58,840 nt of DNA, taken from contig JAEZVB010000085.1 in the NCBI GenBank assembly GCA_023443285.1, positions 1 to 58,840 of the forward strand. Direction: 5' to 3'. The notes beneath the pieces were generated by a model that had not been told where the DNA came from, made no database searches, and saw only the letters and a list, made by a program, of their open reading frames with translations. Shown one piece after another: positions 1 through 7,893 of this stretch. Both the position numbers and the translations under genes were made by a program. Numbering within the stretch: the stretch's first letter is position 1; the number at the start of each line of letters is the position of its first letter. The DNA comes from Bacillota bacterium. Lineage in GTDB: Bacteria > Bacillota > Negativicutes > Sporomusales > Sporomusaceae.

Positions 1-2
1 TG

Positions 3-473
3 CGTTCAACAACATTATGCCTGCCCATTCAAGGGGATCCGGCGCAGCGCATTCTGCTGGGCATGAAAAAGACAGGGTTTGGTCGTGGTAAATATAATGG
101 GTTTGGCGGTAAGCTGGAAAAAGATGAGACACCGACTGCGGCTGCTGTACGCGAGCTAGCTGAAGAGTGCGGGATTATTGCTAAAGAAGCTGACCTTAGC
201 CCTGCGGGGGAACTCCGTTTTTTGTTTCCAGCGAATCCGGAGCTAGACCATGATGTACAGTTATATGTAATCCGGGAATGGCAGGGGCAGCCGCAGGAAA
301 CCGATGAAATGAAGCCGGTATGGTTTGAGGTGGCCGATATTCCCTATAGCGAGATGTGGGCTGATGATAACTATTGGTTGCCGGCTGTGCTTAAAGGCAA
401 AAAAGTCAGCGGCGAGGTGGTTTTTGCTGACAACAATGAGGATGTGGATGGTATTACCCTTCGTACTGAATAA
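3..473 (+). CDS. Nudix hydrolase, MutT/MTH1-like (5' end outside window)
   Basis: The reading frame is open from base 3 through the first in-window ATG (63), so the gene starts upstream of the window and is partial here. The Nudix box is complete: G, then five residues, E, then RELAEECGI (about residues 16-39 counted from the ATG), which binds the catalytic divalent metal. The flanking GRGKYNGFGGK resembles the 8-oxo-dGTP hydrolase MTH1, so sanitising oxidised purine nucleotides is a reasonable guess; family membership alone does not fix the substrate. No clear terminator follows before the T-box promoter at 551. Confidence 0.85.
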   Translation, partial: RSTTLCLPIQGDPAQRILLGMKKTGFGRGKYNGFGGKLEKDETPTAAAVRELAEECGIIAKEADLSPAGELRFLFPANPELDHDVQLYVIREWQGQPQETDEMKPVWFEVADIPYSEMWADDNYWLPAVLKGKKVSGEVVFADNNEDVDGITLRTE

Positions 474-550
474 AGTAGAGTTAGCAGTAATCTTGTAATT
501 GACGGTGGGTAGTCTCGAGGCTGTAGGCATTAGACATTTGAAAAAAATAA

Positions 551-580
551 TTGACAGACAGCCGATGGGTTTGCTATACT
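551..580 (+). promoter_or_regulatory. Sigma-A promoter of T-box leader 1
   Basis: TTGACA at 551-556 and TATACT at 575-580 are separated by 18 bases. The predicted start, near 587, lies just upstream of the T-box stem I. Confidence 0.7.
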
Positions 581-587
581 TTGCACA

Positions 588-897
588 ATAGATATAGGTA
601 TCGTCAATGACCAGGAAGAGTACATATGTCAGAGAGCCACAGAGAGCCAACGGTAGTGGGAGTTTGGCGCTGCTCAGCATGTCGAATGGGCCTGGGAGAT
701 ACAGTCTGAGCCGGCTTTGCCGGGGTAGGCGCTGTCGGGATTCTTCCGCCGTTATCAGGGAGCAGGTATCGGATTATATCCCGTACCTAGTAAGCCGGGC
801 TTGATTCAGGCCAATGAGGGTGGCACCGCGGGTTAATGATACCCCGTCCCTTAAATCATACACTTAATTAGGTATGATTTAAGGGACGGGGTTTTTG
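588..897 (+). promoter_or_regulatory. T-box riboswitch 1 (probable tRNA-Trp sensor)
   Basis: Stem I is closed by CCAGG (611-615) and CCTGG (691-695). The loop-E strands are AGTA on the 5' side and CGAA before TGG (687-689) on the 3' side, which makes UGG, tryptophan, the probable specifier. The T-box AGGGTGGCACCGCGG is at 817-831; its bulge UGGC (821-824) would pair with an acceptor end whose discriminator base is G, as in bacterial tRNA-Trp. A perfect 20-bp terminator stem (842-861 with 872-891) followed by T5 is the expression platform. It should turn on the ecfA1-ecfA2-ecfT operon when uncharged tRNA-Trp accumulates. The T-box class is certain; the specifier is inferred by alignment with known leaders. 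Confidence 0.93.
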
Positions 898-919
898 TTG
901 TTTTGGTGACAAATACAAT

Positions 920-1042
920 GGAATTGCCGATAAGACGCCATCTGCTTTGCATCTCTTCCGGGCTTCACTCCAGCGTACGTTCGGTACGCTTGCGTTCCAG
1001 TCCTCAGAGAAGCTTAGCAGCTGACATCTTCTCGACAATTCC
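920..1042. repeat. 123-bp imperfect palindrome, copy 1 (ERIC-like)
   Basis: The 26-base ends (GGAATTGCCGATAAG... and ...CTTCTCGACAATTCC) are inverted repeats matching at 21 of 26 positions. The centre holds AGCGTAC/GTACGCT (972-978, 984-990). A second copy of exactly the same length lies at 19941-20063. Both sit between a T-box terminator and the first start codon, so they are part of the mRNA leader when readthrough occurs. Confidence 0.75.
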
Positions 1043-1087
1043 GGCAGTCCAGTATTATAAGGACACAAAATCAAGGAGGATAATATC

Positions 1088-1954
1088 ATGGCCGTGAAAT
1101 TCGAAAATTTTTCTTACGCTTATCCGAACAGTGGTATAGTTCTTGACGATATTACATTAACTATTCCCCAGGGGTCTTTTAGTGTAATTACCGGCCCCAG
1201 CGGGGCGGGAAAAACTAGCTTGGCGTTGGCGATTGCCGGGGTTGTGCCACATTATTTTGGCGGTCGGCAAGCGGGAGCAGTGCATATTGGCGGTGTTGTT
1301 TCCTCGCAAAGCAGTATGGGCGAGTTGGCAGAACACGTGGGCACAGTGCTTGCGGACTATGAAAGTCAACTGGTGGCATTAACGGCAGCGGAAGAAGTTG
1401 CTTTTGGCCTAGAGACTTCAGGATTTAGTCGCAGTCAGATTGGCGAGCAGGTTAGTCAGGCGCTTGCCATGGTTGGGCTGGCTGGTATGGAAGATCGCGA
1501 GGTGGCTGCTTTATCTGGCGGGCAGAAGCAGCGGCTGGCTATTGCAGCTGTACTTGTTACTGCGCCGGAGATTCTGGTACTTGATGAACCGGCATCGGCG
1601 CTTGATCCGGAGGGGGCGGCCGGAATTTACGAACTTTTATATAGTCTCAATTGTCAAGGCAAGACAGTGGTTGTGGTAGAACATCAACTGGAGCGTGTTT
1701 TGCCTTACGCCAGCCAGGTGATTGTTTTGCAGGCCGGCAGTCTTAAATTTGCCGGTGATCTGGGTCAAACACTGGCCTTTATGTGGCAGCGGCCAGAGCT
1801 TAGGCTGGGTGTACCGCCACTGTGGGCCATCAAGCTGGAATTAGAGGAACAAACTGGCCTAACATTTGGTATATGGAAAACCGCAAACCAGGCAGCAATA
1901 GAATTGAACAATTTTACGTCAGAGTGTGATGAGGGAGTGGCCAAAAGTGCCTGA
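1088..1954 (+). CDS. ecfA1: ECF transporter ATPase, EcfA1/CbiO family
   Basis: 288-residue ABC ATPase: Walker A GPSGAGKT near residue 37, signature LSGGQKQR near 142 and Walker B ILVLDEPASALDP near 163. It is the first of three overlapping genes (two ATPases and a T protein) that form the energising module of an energy-coupling-factor importer at the inner membrane. The ATG is preceded by AAGGAGGA with good spacing. The operon lies behind a T-box, which implies an amino-acid-related role, probably tryptophan, rather than the cobalt role often assigned to CbiO homologues. No S component lies beside it; the best candidate in this window is the TrpP-like protein at 20101, behind a twin T-box. 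Confidence 0.9.
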   Translation: MAVKFENFSYAYPNSGIVLDDITLTIPQGSFSVITGPSGAGKTSLALAIAGVVPHYFGGRQAGAVHIGGVVSSQSSMGELAEHVGTVLADYESQLVALTAAEEVAFGLETSGFSRSQIGEQVSQALAMVGLAGMEDREVAALSGGQKQRLAIAAVLVTAPEILVLDEPASALDPEGAAGIYELLYSLNCQGKTVVVVEHQLERVLPYASQVIVLQAGSLKFAGDLGQTLAFMWQRPELRLGVPPLWAIKLELEEQTGLTFGIWKTANQAAIELNNFTSECDEGVAKSA

Positions 1955-2780
1955 AGTATTGTTAGATATAAAGAATGTAATGTTTGCCTATAATAATGGC
2001 GGGCAGGCCCTAAACGGGGTGGATCTTATTGTCAATGCCGGTGAATTTGCCGCCATCGTTGGGCGGAACGGCAGTGGTAAGACCACGCTTACCAGGATGG
2101 CGATGTCACTGATAAAGCCGGCCAGCGGGACAATTACCTTTCAAGGGCAAGATACGGCAAAACTGACGCCTGCCGACATGGCGCGCAGCATTGGTTATGT
2201 TTTCCAAAATCCGGATAGACAGATTTTCCGGGATACGGTTGCCAAAGAAGTGGCTTATGGGCCGGAGCAGCTAGCGTTTACTCCGGGGGATATTAATGAA
2301 TCGGTAGCCTGGGCGCTTAGTATGACAGGTTTGACTGAATTAGCCGGCAGCTTTCCTCGCTTACTCAGCCGGGGGCAAAAGCAAAAGGTAGCTATTGCAT
2401 CAGCCATTGCCATGCGGCCGAAAATGCTGATTTTGGATGAGCCTACCAGCGGGCAGGATCCATGGGATGCGCAGAATTTAATGGAATTGTTAACTGGCCT
2501 GAACCAACAAGGCATTACTATTATTTTGGTTACTCATGATATGGAGCTTATTGCTAAGTATGTGGCCAGAGTGGCTGTGCTGGATCGGGGGCGTAAAGTT
2601 TTTGACGGCACGCCGGCCGAACTGTTTACTGCCAGTCATGATATTGCTGCTTGGGGTCTGCTGCCGCCAACTGCTGTTGCGCTTGGTCAGCAACTGCCAG
2701 GCATAAGCGTCCAAAACGCGGCAGAATTAATCACACAGGCTGCGGCCACAATCAAAGGGAGGAAGAAAGATTATGCCTAA
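1947..2780 (+). CDS. ecfA2: ECF transporter ATPase, EcfA2 family
   Basis: Second ABC ATPase of the module, about 277 residues. Walker A is GRNGSGKT and Walker B is MLILDEPTSGQDP. The signature reads LSRGQKQK instead of LSGGQ, an atypical substitution in one of the two composite ATP sites. GTG at 1947 is preferred as start because GGGAG lies about 9 bases upstream and the overlap with ecfA1 is then 8 bases; an upstream GTG at 1926 or ATG at 1929 remains possible. It overlaps ecfT by 8 bases, which suggests translational coupling across the operon. Confidence 0.88.
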   Translation: MPEVLLDIKNVMFAYNNGGQALNGVDLIVNAGEFAAIVGRNGSGKTTLTRMAMSLIKPASGTITFQGQDTAKLTPADMARSIGYVFQNPDRQIFRDTVAKEVAYGPEQLAFTPGDINESVAWALSMTGLTELAGSFPRLLSRGQKQKVAIASAIAMRPKMLILDEPTSGQDPWDAQNLMELLTGLNQQGITIILVTHDMELIAKYVARVAVLDRGRKVFDGTPAELFTASHDIAAWGLLPPTAVALGQQLPGISVQNAAELITQAAATIKGRKKDYA

Positions 2781-3453
2781 ACTCGCACCGATCACCAAAC
2801 TCACATTGACTGTCGCCGTATCGGTATGGGCACTTTTTATTCCTACGCTTTCAGGCCAGGTGGCTTTGGCTGTTGGCCAGTTGCTGTTATTGCTGCTTTA
2901 CCGTCCGTCAGGCAAACATGTTAAAGCTGTTGCTGGGTTGCTGATATTTGCCGGACTGCTGGTAGCTATTCAGTATGTATTTGGCAGTAGCTTGGAGTTT
3001 TCGTTGATGTCTGGCCTCAAGATGTTTGTTATGTCACAGGTCTTTGTATTTTTGCTGGCGACAACCAGGTTACAGGATTTGACGGCTGCGTTGGTTAGCC
3101 AGTGTAAGATTCCTTATGAATATGCTTTTATGTTTACGTCAGCGCTGCGGTTTGTTCCTGACTTTCTGGAAGAGAGCAAAGCAGTTCGCGAGGCGCAAGC
3201 CTGCCGCGGCTATGTTTTTCGCGGCAATCCGTTAAAGCGGCTTATGGATTATGTTGCGATTGTGGAGCCGCTTGTTTTGCGTGCTATTTCCCGGTCGGAA
3301 ACTATGGCCATGAGTCTGGAACTCAGGGGGTTTGGCCGTCGGGGGCGGCGCCAGTTTACTGCAGATGTAGCTATCAGAGGCTGTGATTATGCTGCCATGT
3401 TTCTGATGCTGGCGTTGACAGTGGGGCTGGCGGTTGTGCGATTAGGCGTCTGA
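2773..3453 (+). CDS. ecfT: ECF transporter transmembrane protein, EcfT
   Basis: 226-residue membrane protein with hydrophobic segments near residues 8-45, 50-75 and 205-224. The coupling-helix region contains EAQACRGYVFRG and SLELRGFGRRG, matching the two Ala-Arg-Gly-type motifs through which EcfT contacts the two ATPases. It should form the membrane scaffold linking EcfA1/EcfA2 to an exchangeable substrate-binding S protein. It is the last gene of the T-box operon and is followed by a terminator at 3483. Confidence 0.88.
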   Translation: MPKLAPITKLTLTVAVSVWALFIPTLSGQVALAVGQLLLLLLYRPSGKHVKAVAGLLIFAGLLVAIQYVFGSSLEFSLMSGLKMFVMSQVFVFLLATTRLQDLTAALVSQCKIPYEYAFMFTSALRFVPDFLEESKAVREAQACRGYVFRGNPLKRLMDYVAIVEPLVLRAISRSETMAMSLELRGFGRRGRRQFTADVAIRGCDYAAMFLMLALTVGLAVVRLGV

Positions 3454-3482
3454 AATGCGCGTGCTACCGGCTAAAATTGACT

Positions 3483-3520
3483 GGTTGTTGCCATAGTTTT
3501 GATGGCAGCAACCTTTTTTT
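3483..3520 (+). terminator. Rho-independent terminator after ecfT
   Basis: A 12-bp stem, GGTTGTTGCCAT (3483-3494) with ATGGCAGCAACC (3502-3513), contains one G-U pair and is followed by seven T. Confidence 0.85.
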
Positions 3521-3659
3521 ACAAAGACATGAAGGAAAAATGTACATCTAGCAGAATATAATACCAAATATCAATCACTGTTGATTGCATTGACCCCGCC
3601 ATTTCGGGGTACAATTAGAAAAATACCAAATTATTCAAAACGAGGGGGAGTTTAAAACT

Positions 3660-4892
3660 ATGGCACTAATTAATGAGAACTATCTTAAACTGCCAGGCAG
3701 CTATTTATTTGCTGAAATAGCACGACGTGTAGCCAAATTCAAGGAAGATAACCCAAGTTCCGATATCATCAGATTGGGAATTGGTGATGTTACCAGGCCG
3801 CTGCCGGAAGCTGTAATTAAGGGTCTGCACACCGCTGTTGATGAAATGGCTAATGCTGCAACCTTCCGAGGTTATGGTCCTGAGCAAGGCTATCAGTTTT
3901 TGATTGAAAAAATCATTGCTACCGACTATCAGCCGCTTGGTGTCAGTCTGGATGTAGACGAGGTATTTGTCAGTGACGGCTCTAAGAGCGATGTCGGCAA
4001 CATTCAGGAAATCTTTGGCGTCAATAATAAAGTCGCCATTACTGATCCGGTATATCCGGTTTATTTGGATACTAATGTTATGGCTGGGCGAACTGGCGAA
4101 CTGGCGGGCGGGAAATTTGCAGGTGTTACCTATCTGACCTGTAATTCCAAAAATAATTTCACACCAGCCTTGCCTGAAGAGCGGGTAGACCTCATCTATT
4201 TATGCGTTCCGAATAATCCAACAGGAACTACTTTATCAAAAGAAGAACTAAAAAAGTGGGTGGATTACGCAAGGGCTAATGAGTCGATCATCCTTTATGA
4301 TGCTGCCTATGAAGCCTATATTCAGGAGAAAGATATTCCCCATAGTATTTATGAGATTGAAGGCGCTAAAGAGGTAGCCATTGAGTTTAGGTCATTCTCC
4401 AAAAATGCCGGGTTTACCGGTACGCGTTGCGCCTTTACAGTAGTGCCGAAAACCGTTATGGCGGCAGCTAAGGACGGCAGTAAACACCCTTTAAACAAGC
4501 TGTGGAACCGCCGTCAAACCACCAAATTTAATGGCGTGCCTTATGTTATCCAGCGGGGGGCTGAGGCCGTGTATACTCCAGAAGGCCAAGAGCAGATTAA
4601 AGCGCTTGTTAGCTACTACATGGCTAATGCTAAGACCATCCGCGAAGGCTTAAAAAGCGTGGGATTAGAAGTTTTTGGCGGTGTTAATGCGCCGTATATC
4701 TGGCTAAAAACACCGCAGGGCTATGATTCTTGGTCATTCTTCGATAAACTTCTAAACGACGTTAATATCGTTGGCACACCTGGTGCTGGTTTTGGTCCGG
4801 CTGGTGAAGGTTATTTCCGGTTGACGGCCTTTGGCAGCCAGGAGAGCACCAAGGAAGCTATTGAGCGCATTAAAACTAAATTAAGCTTATAA
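3660..4892 (+). CDS. dapL: LL-diaminopimelate aminotransferase
   Basis: 410 residues, the usual length for DapL. The class I/II aminotransferase fold is indicated by CVPNNPTGTT, the Asp/Tyr region LYDAAYEAYI and the PLP-lysine motif SFSKNAGFTGTR near residue 245. The enzyme converts tetrahydrodipicolinate directly to LL-diaminopimelate with glutamate as amino donor, short-cutting the lysine and peptidoglycan pathway; meso-DAP is expected in the wall of these diderm firmicutes. The start ATG follows GAGGGGGAG. It stands alone between two terminators. A small inverted repeat, CCCCG-N6-CGGGG (about 3594-3609), lies in the probable promoter region. Confidence 0.95.
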   Translation: MALINENYLKLPGSYLFAEIARRVAKFKEDNPSSDIIRLGIGDVTRPLPEAVIKGLHTAVDEMANAATFRGYGPEQGYQFLIEKIIATDYQPLGVSLDVDEVFVSDGSKSDVGNIQEIFGVNNKVAITDPVYPVYLDTNVMAGRTGELAGGKFAGVTYLTCNSKNNFTPALPEERVDLIYLCVPNNPTGTTLSKEELKKWVDYARANESIILYDAAYEAYIQEKDIPHSIYEIEGAKEVAIEFRSFSKNAGFTGTRCAFTVVPKTVMAAAKDGSKHPLNKLWNRRQTTKFNGVPYVIQRGAEAVYTPEGQEQIKALVSYYMANAKTIREGLKSVGLEVFGGVNAPYIWLKTPQGYDSWSFFDKLLNDVNIVGTPGAGFGPAGEGYFRLTAFGSQESTKEAIERIKTKLSL

Positions 4893-4906
4893 GAATAAAA
4901 CATAAG

Positions 4907-4971
4907 GCAGCAGGATAATGCTTGCGCTTCTTTGACGAAGCAGTAAACATATCCTGCTGCTTTGCTTTTTT
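4907..4971 (+). terminator. Terminator after dapL
   Basis: GCAGCAGGATA (4907-4917) pairs with TATCCTGCTGC (4950-4960) and is followed by a T-rich run. Confidence 0.8.
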
Positions 4972-5072
4972 ACCAAAGGCGTAATATTCGTAATAAAGCG
5001 GATAATGCCAGGACGCGTCTGCCTATTCGAAGGAGCAATTTGAAACATCCGTCATGAAATGCTAAAAAAAGG

Positions 5073-5121
5073 TTGACAAAATAAAAAGGGAGTTATAATA
5101 TTGTATTGAGAATGATTATCG
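5073..5121 (+). promoter_or_regulatory. Promoter with overlapping Fur box (DUF3793-DGC transcript)
   Basis: TTGACA (5073-5078) is followed after 17 bases by TAATAT (5096-5101); an alternative TATAAT lies at 5094-5099. TGAGAAT-G-ATTATCG at 5107-5121 matches the Fur 7-1-7 consensus TGATAAT-N-ATTATCA closely and covers the expected transcription start, so Fur with iron would block initiation. Confidence 0.75.
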
Positions 5122-5155
5122 ATATCAACAAGAGATTCTTTTTTGGGGTGACGTT

Positions 5156-5758
5156 TTGGAAAATATCTTGTTACGCAATTTCATAACTAAATTAAATACT
5201 TTTAGTGATAGCGAGTATCTTATGGCCAAAATTGAATTAGAAGCAGCGCCTATACTTGCTGGCTTGAAGCCATCTTCATTAATGACGTTCAGTAAAGATT
5301 CCCGCAACCTTTATCAACAGTGGGAAAAGTGTAAGGACAAGTGCTGTGAAAAACTGAGGCTGCACTATTATGAAATGAGAAAAACCGAAAAGTACATACT
5401 AGTTTTATTCTATAACCCGGTATTGTTGTCAGAAATTGTGACAAGTGATGAAAATCGAAATTTTTTACGCAGTATGGGTTATCAAGACAGGCTATCGCTG
5501 CTGCAAATTCTGCGCCTTCTGAAGGCAAGGTTTAAGCAGTCCTTTCCCCATGAAATCGGCTTGTTTCTTGGGATAGCCAAAGAAGATGTTGTTGGCTTTA
5601 TCCAAAACGCAGGCGGAGAATGTTTATTCAGCGGGTATTGGAAAGTCTATCATAACCCGGATGCGGCAAATCGCTTATTTCGTAGATTCGATAAGGCAAG
5701 GCACAATGTTATGCAATGTATTTGTCAGCGGCAGTCAATGTCAACTGTACCTGCATGA
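5156..5758 (+). CDS. DUF3793 family protein
   Basis: 200 residues, soluble, starting at TTG with GGGGTG upstream. The C-terminal half carries the family's most recognisable stretch, HEIGLFLGIAKEDVVGFI followed by SGYWKVYHNPDAA and an F-x3-D end. The molecular function of DUF3793 is unknown; members recur beside Feo and flavodoxin genes in clostridia, and here the gene is the first one behind a Fur box, so a role under iron limitation is inferred. The next gene, a diguanylate cyclase, starts 60 bases downstream with no terminator between. Confidence 0.8.
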   Translation: MENILLRNFITKLNTFSDSEYLMAKIELEAAPILAGLKPSSLMTFSKDSRNLYQQWEKCKDKCCEKLRLHYYEMRKTEKYILVLFYNPVLLSEIVTSDENRNFLRSMGYQDRLSLLQILRLLKARFKQSFPHEIGLFLGIAKEDVVGFIQNAGGECLFSGYWKVYHNPDAANRLFRRFDKARHNVMQCICQRQSMSTVPA

Positions 5759-5818
5759 GTATAAAAATCCAGGTGGTATGGTCCTCTGGTGGTATGCCAG
5801 GTATAAGGAGGGATGTAT

Positions 5819-6761
5819 TTGCAGTATAAGCTTCGGTTGTTTTTTCTGGTAATGATGCTCATCCCACAAGGAATTATGTTTGGTTTAGCCAATAATAGCG
5901 CGTTAGCTGCTGATAGATGGTTTAGTCAAATACAGGCGGTATCGTTAGTGAGTGCTCTCTTATTAGCGCTTGCCACACCGGGTTTGCTAATTGAGGGACT
6001 GCTTGGTAAGCCCTTAAAAAAAATACGGTATTTTTGCTTACTGGTAAAGCAGGGGGACTACCGGGCCCGGTTATCTTTGCCGAACAAAGCCAGGGACAGA
6101 GATGATGAGGATGATATTACGCTCCTTATGCGTGATATGAACTGGATGGCACGCCAGATTGACCTGCGGGAACAAGAACTAAAGCAGGTTGTAGAGAAAT
6201 TAGAACAATCTCGCCGAGAAATGCAAGTTATGGCCTTGACAGATCCGCTTACAACAATAGCCAACCGGCGCTGTTTCTTCGATACGATGGAAAAACAGTT
6301 TGCGGCGCTGGTGTGTACTTGTCGCCCCATTTCGCTGCTTATGCTTGATGTCGACCGATTTAAAACAATAAACGATACCTTTGGACATGAAGCAGGTGAC
6401 AGAGTATTGCTGGAAATTGCCGGGATTATTAAGAAATATAGCAGGGAAAACGACTTGGTGGCGCGTATCGGGGGGGGAGGAATTTACTGTTCTGTTGACG
6501 GGCGCAAGTTCGCAGGAGGCGATGATGGTCGCTCGCAGAATTAAGACTGCAATTACTAATTACAAATTTAAATTGGGAGATGCAAAGCAAACTTCAGTCA
6601 CAGTTTCTATCGGTATATGCACCTTATCACAAGCTCCGTGCTTTGACCGAGATAATTTATACAATTACGCTGACCAGGCTTTATACCATTCGAAGAATAA
6701 TGGGCGAAATAGCATCTCGATTTTTGACCCCGGTTTGCGATCAGTAGCAAAAGTTAGCTGA
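5819..6761 (+). pseudogene. Membrane diguanylate cyclase (GGDEF), frame broken at a G8 tract
   Basis: The protein is split over two frames: frame 2 runs to a stop at 6544 and the rest continues in frame 3 to 6761. The break is inside the catalytic motif, at eight consecutive G (6470-6477). With seven G the reading would be ARIGGEEFTVLL; with eight it becomes RIGGGGIY and soon ends. If repaired, the product is about 313 residues: two N-terminal membrane helices, a HAMP-like linker, a coiled coil and a full GGDEF domain with metal-binding LDVDRFK and an inhibitory RxxD (REND) five residues before GGEEF. TTG 5819 fits AAGGAGG better than ATG 5813. Sequencing error, real decay and phase variation are all possible. 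Confidence 0.8.
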
Positions 6762-6874
6762 GCTTGTGGAGGCTGGATAAGAGAGCAGCGCAAAAATCAG
6801 AGAGTATGATGAGAAAGCGCAGAGCTTATAGGTGTAATAATATTAAACGAAAATAGGAAAGGCAGGTGTTTCGT

Positions 6875-7171
6875 ATGTCGGTGGTTGTCGTTGGGGGTGA
6901 TTATTTAGGCAGTATTGAAAAAAACTTGTATTCTATAGGGGTTACGCAATTAGTACATATTTCCGGAAGGAAAACCCTTGATAAAAATAAAATAAATGTG
7001 CCCAAAGACACCGCATTTGTCTTGGTATTGACTGACTACGTTAATCATTGTGCTGCTAAAAATGCTAAACTTGTAGCCAAAGCGCAATCCATACCATTGG
7101 TTTTTGCCAAAAGATCATGGCGAGCGGTTGAAGGGAAACTTAGAGAGAGTAAGTTTCTCGGAAGCAAATAA
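6875..7171 (+). CDS. DUF2325 family protein
   Basis: 98 residues from ATG 6875, chosen over GTG 6866 because AAGGCAGG lies 8 bases upstream and the family begins MSVVVVGGD. Characteristic segments are GGDYLGSIEKNL, a central ISGRK and LVLTDYVNHCAAK, ending with FAKRSW. The N-terminal GG(D/H) strand looks Rossmann-like. The biochemical function is unknown. It lies between the diguanylate cyclase and the STAS-like gene in the iron region. Confidence 0.75.
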   Translation: MSVVVVGGDYLGSIEKNLYSIGVTQLVHISGRKTLDKNKINVPKDTAFVLVLTDYVNHCAAKNAKLVAKAQSIPLVFAKRSWRAVEGKLRESKFLGSK

Positions 7172-7215
7172 AATCATTATTGTAGTAAGGTTGTGAATAG
7201 ACAGGGGGAGTAATT

Positions 7216-7461
7216 ATGACGATACAAATAAGTTCTAATGAAAAAAAAGTAGATTTATTAGTGGATGGGGATATTTATGAAGAACACGCAGAATGTTTAA
7301 AGGATATGACTCTTTCTTATGTTAAGCGGGGAATAAAAAAGCTTGATATTCAGCTGTGTTCCACCTATTATATCAGCGCAAAGGGGCAGCAATGCTTGCG
7401 CTGTATGAGGGACAGATTAGGCGGGCAAGGCGTACAGGTATCATTTAAGCCAAATATATAG
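7216..7461 (+). CDS. STAS-like small protein (anti-sigma-antagonist fold)
   Basis: 81 residues, ATG after AGGGGGAG. The pattern VDGDIYEEHAECL, then KKLDIQLCSTYYISAKGQQCL, then LGGQGVQVSF follows the beta-alpha order of STAS domains such as SpoIIAA. The loop that normally carries the phospho-serine before a Gly reads ISAKG, so a serine is present but not in the usual DSSG context. No kinase partner is nearby. Assignment rests on pattern similarity only. Confidence 0.5.
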   Translation: MTIQISSNEKKVDLLVDGDIYEEHAECLKDMTLSYVKRGIKKLDIQLCSTYYISAKGQQCLRCMRDRLGGQGVQVSFKPNI

Positions 7462-7473
7462 TTATAGTCAGAG

Positions 7474-7512
7474 CAAGCAACATCCTTACGAAAGGATTAT
7501 TATTTTGCTTGC
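7474..7512 (+). terminator. Hairpin between STAS-like gene and feoA
   Basis: GCAAGCAA (7474-7481) pairs with TTGCTTGC (7505-7512), with an inner ATCCTT/AAGGAT. It has no T tract, so it may be a weak terminator or processing site rather than a strong stop. It abuts the feoA Fur box. Confidence 0.5.
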
Positions 7513-7516
7513 CAAT

Positions 7517-7531
7517 TGAGAATGATTCCCA
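7517..7531 (+). promoter_or_regulatory. Fur box upstream of feoA
   Basis: TGAGAAT-G-ATTCCCA is a 7-1-7 near match to the Fur consensus and shares its left half exactly with the box at 5107. It ends 26 bases before the feoA start codon. Confidence 0.65.
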
Positions 7532-7557
7532 AAATCAATTAACACAAGGAGGCTACT

Positions 7558-7788
7558 ATGATTAAAACACTCAACCAGTTAGAGCCGGGTGAAATCGGTG
7601 TGGTGACAAAGGTTTACGGAACCGGCCCGGTAAGACGCCGGATTGTCGATATGGGGATTGTTGGCGACACTTATATCCAGGTGCAAAAATTGGCTCCGCT
7701 AGGCGATCCGATGGAGATTAAGGTAAAAAACTTTAACCTTTCCCTGCGTAAGGCAGAGGCAGCACTAATTGAGGTTAAGACTCAGTGA
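7558..7788 (+). CDS. feoA: Ferrous iron transport protein A
   Basis: 76 residues, one SH3-like FeoA domain: LEPGEIGVVTKV, then RRRIVDMGIVGDT, then PLGDPMEIKVKNFNLSLRKAEA. It is a small cytoplasmic partner required for FeoB-dependent Fe2+ uptake. The ATG follows AAGGAGG. It is preceded by a Fur box and followed 105 bases later by feoB, the classic order. Confidence 0.95.
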   Translation: MIKTLNQLEPGEIGVVTKVYGTGPVRRRIVDMGIVGDTYIQVQKLAPLGDPMEIKVKNFNLSLRKAEAALIEVKTQ

Positions 7789-7893
7789 TATAGGGGGCTA
7801 GCGACTACTTTATTCTGCATTACGAATATGGCAGGTGCAGGTGGGTGGTGTATTGGCAAAAATCATAAGCACGTAAATTAAGGAGGCAAACTA

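Noticed and set aside
607..804. 65-codon plus-strand frame in T-box leader 1
   Set aside because: It lies entirely within stem I to stem III of the T-box RNA and has no ribosome site.
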